This document shows, piece by piece, positions 59,042 through 64,000 of a DNA stretch of 64,000 nucleotides (position 1 is its first letter; every line of letters starts with the position of its first letter). The notes below the pieces were generated by a model, which saw only the letters and a list, made by a program, of their open reading frames with translations, made no database searches and was not told the origin of the DNA. Source of the DNA: Xenopus tropicalis (lineage: Eukaryota > Chordata > Amphibia > Anura > Pipidae); contig NC_030678.2 in NCBI RefSeq assembly GCF_000004195.4, positions 91,046,404 through 91,110,403 of the forward strand, written 5' to 3'. A program made the translations under genes and the position numbers.

Positions 59042-62000
59042 AATAGCTTAGTCTTCCCTTGTGTTGTCTTGTATTTTCACCAGTAAACCAGGTAACTTTT
59101 GATTATTAAAAAAATGAAGAAGCAAATACTTAAGAACAGTTTAGTAAAGTAAAATTTCCAAACTGTGAGAATACTTGACAGTTCCAGTAGAATTTTTAAA
59201 ACCTTAAAGAAGAAAATAACTGTTTGGATGCATTGTTACGGTTGATTCCCAAAAGCAACTTGTAATATCCCTCTGCTTGTCTTGCTCAAACTCTTAATTA
59301 CAAAGCAATGTGCTGTTTTTAATTACCTGGGAAAACAAAGTAGAAATATGGCACAGATGGAACCGCTTTATTTTTCAACCAGCGAATGCTCAGCCCATAC
59401 ATCTACAGAAGAAAAGGCAAAAAAAATCTGTAATTCTGGCAGGATTCTCTGGTCACTGTGCACTGAAGATGCCCTTTCTTAGCAATAGTAAAAAAAGAAC
59501 ACACTTTGGCTAAGCAGTCTCTGTTATTTCCAGTGTATTGATAAATGTTGTCCCCCTAGAAAATGCATTCCATGGAGAAGAAGAGATATCCTTTACAGCT
59601 CTATAAACACAGTGCAATTCCCAGAAGTGACTGCCAGTTTTGAAGTCCTTGCACTCTTATGTAGTCTGAAAAGTACTTCCTCCCGTTCTGTTCTCTGGAG
59701 CTTTCTCTACCACACTTCTTGCTAACTTGGCAAATTAGATTATAGGTGTTAACTTGTGATCTAACCACTGTGCAGTAAAGGATTGGTTCCGTTTTTCTAG
59801 GGAAATATATGAATACTTTTTTTTTCAGAGATAATTCAAGCAGTTGGCCTGATTGCTGCAGTACGTGAGGGTAAAGAAAAATGTAAATAAGATAAAACGA
59901 AAAATTAGCTTCCCTCCAACAAAAACGCATTCATTCATGCTCCTGCACTTCTGAGAAGTATAAGGCTGATTTTTAATGTTGCACAGACTAGGCTGACTGT
60001 TTCTCTTCCATACATTCTTCCTCCCAAATTTAAAAGGTTATCACATTTTTGTTTAAAAAAAAAAAAGATAATTACATTCAGGGATATTATCTGTTAAACA
60101 GGCTGTGCCTTCTAAACATCTCCAGATTCCATTAACTTTTATGCTGTGCCTTGTTGTAATTGGTCGATTCTCTGACCAATCTAGCATGAAAGATCTCTAC
60201 ATGTACAATTGTTTGAAGCGCACTAACTTACAATTATTTGGGGTTTTTGTTGGATCGTACTGAAATAAGGTGAAATTCTTAGTGTATGGCCAGCTTAAGG
60301 GCAGGCAGCCTCTGAATTCACACTTTATGTTTCATCTTAAAGTTTTGAAAGGCAGAGGAATGTTACCTGCAGTGCTCCACAGTGTTTTTCTCTGGACTTG
60401 TCTTTGGAGGTTTTTGTGCAGTTTGAAATGCAGCAGTCTTAGGGCTATCCCTAATGTATCTGTAATAAATGTACCCCAAAGGTAGCAAACAATGATGGAA
60501 GGTAAGCCTCTTCTGCACCTTCCGCTGATAACAATGGAAAGTGCAAAAAAAATTGCATCTAGGATGGGATTGGATGGAAGTTGCACCAGTGGTAAAATCT
60601 CAGAAATCTCATCAGTCAGAAGTTCATAAATTAACAGAAGCTACTTAGACTGGAGGGTGTGAATCTTAGCAGCAGTCAGAAATCAAGGTCTGAGTCAGGA
60701 CAGGTCAGACCAGTGACATAACCGTACAGGAAGCAGCCCCTGTGGTTGTGTGTGTGTGTGTGGGGGGGGGGGCGACAGGAAACAGGGTGCCTGGATCGCA
60801 AGTTCTGATAAAAGAAAGAAGTGCCCCCCCCCCAACTGCTGTCCTATCTGTCCCTCTTCTCTTTCCCTAGTTGCTAGTGCTTGTCAGATGAGCACTAAGG
60901 GGCACATTCTTGCTACCCTTAGTGCTCTACCACATGCTCAACATTAAAAAGTTAATGACCCCAAATGTCAGAAGAGTTCCAATAGAAGTTCCAGAGAAGG
61001 ATCAAGTCCAAAAAATGTAGGTAAGGAATCAGGAAATAGGTAGTGAGAAGTATTATAGCTCAGTTACACTTAGACAAGGCAAGAGAAATCACTCTGTAAA
61101 GTGAGCAAGGTGTGGAATCTTTGCATGAGTGCATCTAATCCCATGGGTTTATAGGTGACTGCTCCTTACTGGAAATCTGGTCAACCCGTATCTACCTTTA
61201 GGCCATGTGGGAAGTGATCAACCCACATAGAGATTCACCTTGCAAGGTGCACCCCCTTTATGCCCTATACAGCAAATACTTCATAGCCAGCGTAAGCTCA
61301 ATACTTACCACCCTAAGCAGGAATTATGTACAGGGTTCTGAAGCACCTCCAGTGCCATACGCAGACAGACTTGACTTGGGGGGGGGGCAAGTTTGACCTT
61401 GTCAACCCTTCTGCCTTAATATCTCTTCTTAACAGATTCTTCAGAAACAATCCTTGAGTTTTGTTACAGAATTAATAGAAAATTGATAGAAATACCCTGT
61501 GTGCATGGGAGTAACAGTTAATAGGCCTAAAAATATCTATTGTGGGCCCCAATATTTTCTACATATGTCACCTTTTGTGTACCGTAACCCCTAAGGAAGA
61601 AGTAGTCAATGGGGGGCTCAGTCAGATAGTTTAGGGTGAGATCTGATGATGTGTGTGAAACAGATCAAGTGTGCTGTTACCCCTGAGGATGATACAGTGG
61701 ACAGGGCCTTGGCGTGATAGATAAGGGCAAGAGTTTAGGGGAATGCTTGCTCTCCAATTATAGTCAGATTTCAGCAAAATGCTTATTATGTAATGTTGAC
61801 AAACCAAAACCACAATGTAATCTCCCTATGGGAGAAAAACAGCAAGATAACATACTACTGTTAGGCCTTACTTGCCTATTAACACAGAGCAACCAATCAG
61901 AAGGTAGCATTTACTAGTCAGCTATTTGCAAAAAAAAATCTAATTGGTTGTTATGGGTTACTAGATGTGGGCAAACCTGATTTTTCAAGCACAATTGAAA

Positions 62001-62290
62001 TGAAGATCAATGCCCTAAGGCATACAGAATAAGAGCATTGTTGACCCAAGATCTCTAGGGCTCTGGGCCTGGCATAGCTGTAACTGCAATAGCTGTAATG
62101 CCACTCTGCTACTCAAAGGAACAATATCCATCTTATGTGCTTACTGTACAATTAAAAAGCTTCAAATGCACAGAATGGTGAGCATATTGAAATATGGATC
62201 AAAATTTAGCCAGTGTATGTTTAGTGATTGAGTGAGGAAGGCAGTTGCTAATCCCTTTTTTAAATTAGAAAATGTTTTAAATTACACTGT
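59042..62290. other. Upstream region of bmp8, unassigned
   Basis: No coding domain recognised. It should include the bmp8 promoter and perhaps a non-coding 5' exon. A (TG)n-(G)n run lies at 60747-60772. A short hairpin repeat with 'gcaaccaatcagaaggtagc' and 'aattggttgttatgggtta' lies at 61888-61962, as at 32404-32490 and, more weakly, 10735-10825. Confidence 0.4.
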
Positions 62291-62299
62291 TTTAGTTGT

Positions 62300-62765
62300 A
62301 ATATTGGTGTGTAGGCAGCCATCTCAGTGCATTGTGAGTCTGAGCTTTCAGAAGGAGCCAGCGCTACACATTAGAACTGCTTTGAGATAACCTATTGTTT
62401 CTCCTACTCCCATGTAACTGGAGGAGTCCCAAGCCGGACTTGGATTTCTTACTATTGAGTGCTATTCTGATGTCTACTGGAAGCTGCTCTCTTCCCATTC
62501 CCATTGTTCTGCTGATTGGCTGCTGGGGGGAAAAAGGAGGGGGGTGATACCTCTCCAACTTGCAGCTCAGCAGTAAAGTATGACTGAAGTTTATCAGAGC
62601 ACAAGTCACATGGCTGTGGCACCCTGGGAAATGAAGAGTATGGCTAGCACCATGTGAAATTTCAAAATTAAATATAAAAAAATCTTTGTGTTTTTGAAAA
62701 ACAGATTCAATACAGGATTTTGATGGAGAAGCTCTATAACCTGATGCGTTTTGAAAAAAAAAAAT
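62300..62765 (+). repeat. Dispersed repeat, copy 3 of 3
   Basis: The longest copy of the family at 1665-1925 and 39770-40160, with 'cagaaggagccagcgctaca' at the left and 'tgatgcgttttgaaaaaaaa' at the right. It is non-coding; class unknown. Confidence 0.65.
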
Positions 62766-62769
62766 ACAA

Positions 62770-64000
62770 CAGTCTAACACAGAGCATAAAAAGAATAAGA
62801 TTTTTATTACCTACTGTATTTATGTTAAACTAAAATATCATGTCAAGCCAAATGAATTGAGTTATACAGTTATACAGTATATTTGTGCTGATGCTGGGTT
62901 GACCCCCATAGTGGACCCCAGTCTCAGTATATGTTAGTTTAAGTTAGATTTTCCTGAGGAGTTTAAATGATGATCTTAAAGCCAAAACCTAATTACAGAT
63001 GCAAGAGAATGTGCAGAGAAGACTACCAACATGATTTAGATCAAGTTATTTAAATATTGATATGCAGACAGTTTGACAAACTGATTAGCTAAACGTGAGA
63101 GGAAAAAGAGAATAAAAAAATGGATACAGCAATGCAACTAGAGGCCAGTGGCCCAGGGGAAAATTTGTGAATGCGGTGCATACTTGGTTAGTGAGTATAA
63201 GTTTATCTCCACATATGTTGAAATATTCACACTGCACTTTGGGGTTTGATAAGGTTTTCTTGACTATGGACATTTTGTTTTTTATTTGGTATTCAGAGTG
63301 CAGTACTTGTTCTATATAACCCATTACGTTGCCTGTGGTAAGAGCTTGGTCCTTCCCATGAGCAGGATAAGATAATCAAGTGATGACAACAACACATGCC
63401 ACAATGAATCAATGTACATCCTGTATTTATAGAAAGGTGCAGTACATAGTATATTAATAGGTATTGTCCCACAGACCTAGAAGACAATTGTTTACCTTAT
63501 TCACTTTAGTTCAGGTGAATGTATTTGTGTTATATGGGGCATTATTTACCAACAGTGTCAAAATTCTAAATACAAAATTTCAGTGCAATATGCAGTTTTT
63601 CACAGAATCCCAATGTAATTTTGTATGTTAAAAGGTCACCCTAAAATGATGCACATGAGCTAGCTGCAAAAACACTATAACACTATAAGTTATATGATCT
63701 GGTAGAAGATATGCAGATCATCAGTACTACTCATGACCCAACACATGACTTAAAGGTAGACTCTACCACAATCATTTTGCCCCTTCAGAATAGAAGGTAA
63801 TGGAATCATGAAATAAAAACAAATTCTAATATACTGAGTGGTTACCAGATTTGAAATAATGCAATAGAAAAAGGTTTATAAGCAAAATGAATGTGATTTT
63901 GCTAGGTGCTAGCTGTTGTTGATCAGTCCTTCAGCTAAATGACAGCATTATTGCTTTTTCTTATTATGATAAACTGAATGGAATCACTTAATAGGCTTTG
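62770..64000. other. Unassigned end of the window
   Basis: AT-rich sequence; no gene, RNA or repeat recognised. Confidence 0.4.

Overview
This is animal nuclear DNA, most likely from a frog of the genus Xenopus. It is AT-rich, the genes are split by GT-AG introns, and the introns are packed with small inverted-repeat DNA transposons. Many of these resemble Xenopus families, such as TTAA-flanked T2-type MITEs and the dispersed MITEs whose ends read 'ggccatacac'. The species cannot be fixed from sequence alone.

Two protein-coding genes are certain. ppie (cyclophilin E: an RRM plus a cyclophilin-type prolyl isomerase, 301 aa) lies on the + strand in ten exons from 5883 to 15912. bmp8 (a TGF-beta/BMP ligand of the OP-1 subgroup, 425 aa from the first ATG) lies on the - strand in seven exons from 59041 down to 25262. 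The genes converge tail to tail, as I recall for PPIE and BMP8B on human chromosome 1, so this looks like an old synteny block. They do not act in one pathway: ppie is a nuclear spliceosome-associated isomerase and bmp8 a secreted growth factor.

Layout: 1-5.8 kb is upstream of ppie and holds palindromic MITEs, a Penelope-like GIY-YIG fragment and possibly the 3' end of another gene. 5.8-16 kb is ppie. 16-25 kb is intergenic, with a MITE, a 30-bp minisatellite, a decayed Penelope-like element, a 433-bp palindrome, a Tc1-like pseudogene and a CR1-like LINE tail. 25.2-59 kb is bmp8. Its intron 4 (between exons 4 and 5) carries a nested stack of MITEs. Its 6.8-kb intron 3 carries a 5-kb inverted-repeat element with a Tc1 relic in one arm and a MITE in the other. 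Its 20-kb intron 1 carries a CR1-like reverse transcriptase fragment, a Tc1 relic, several MITEs and two LTR-like sequences, one of them CpG-rich with NRF-1 and YY1 motifs. 59-64 kb is upstream of bmp8, with nothing recognised beyond a dispersed repeat.

I did not find a new multi-gene system. The most unusual items are the 5-kb inverted-repeat element, the nested MITEs, the GIY-YIG retroelement relics and the CpG-rich LTR lying in the same orientation as bmp8.
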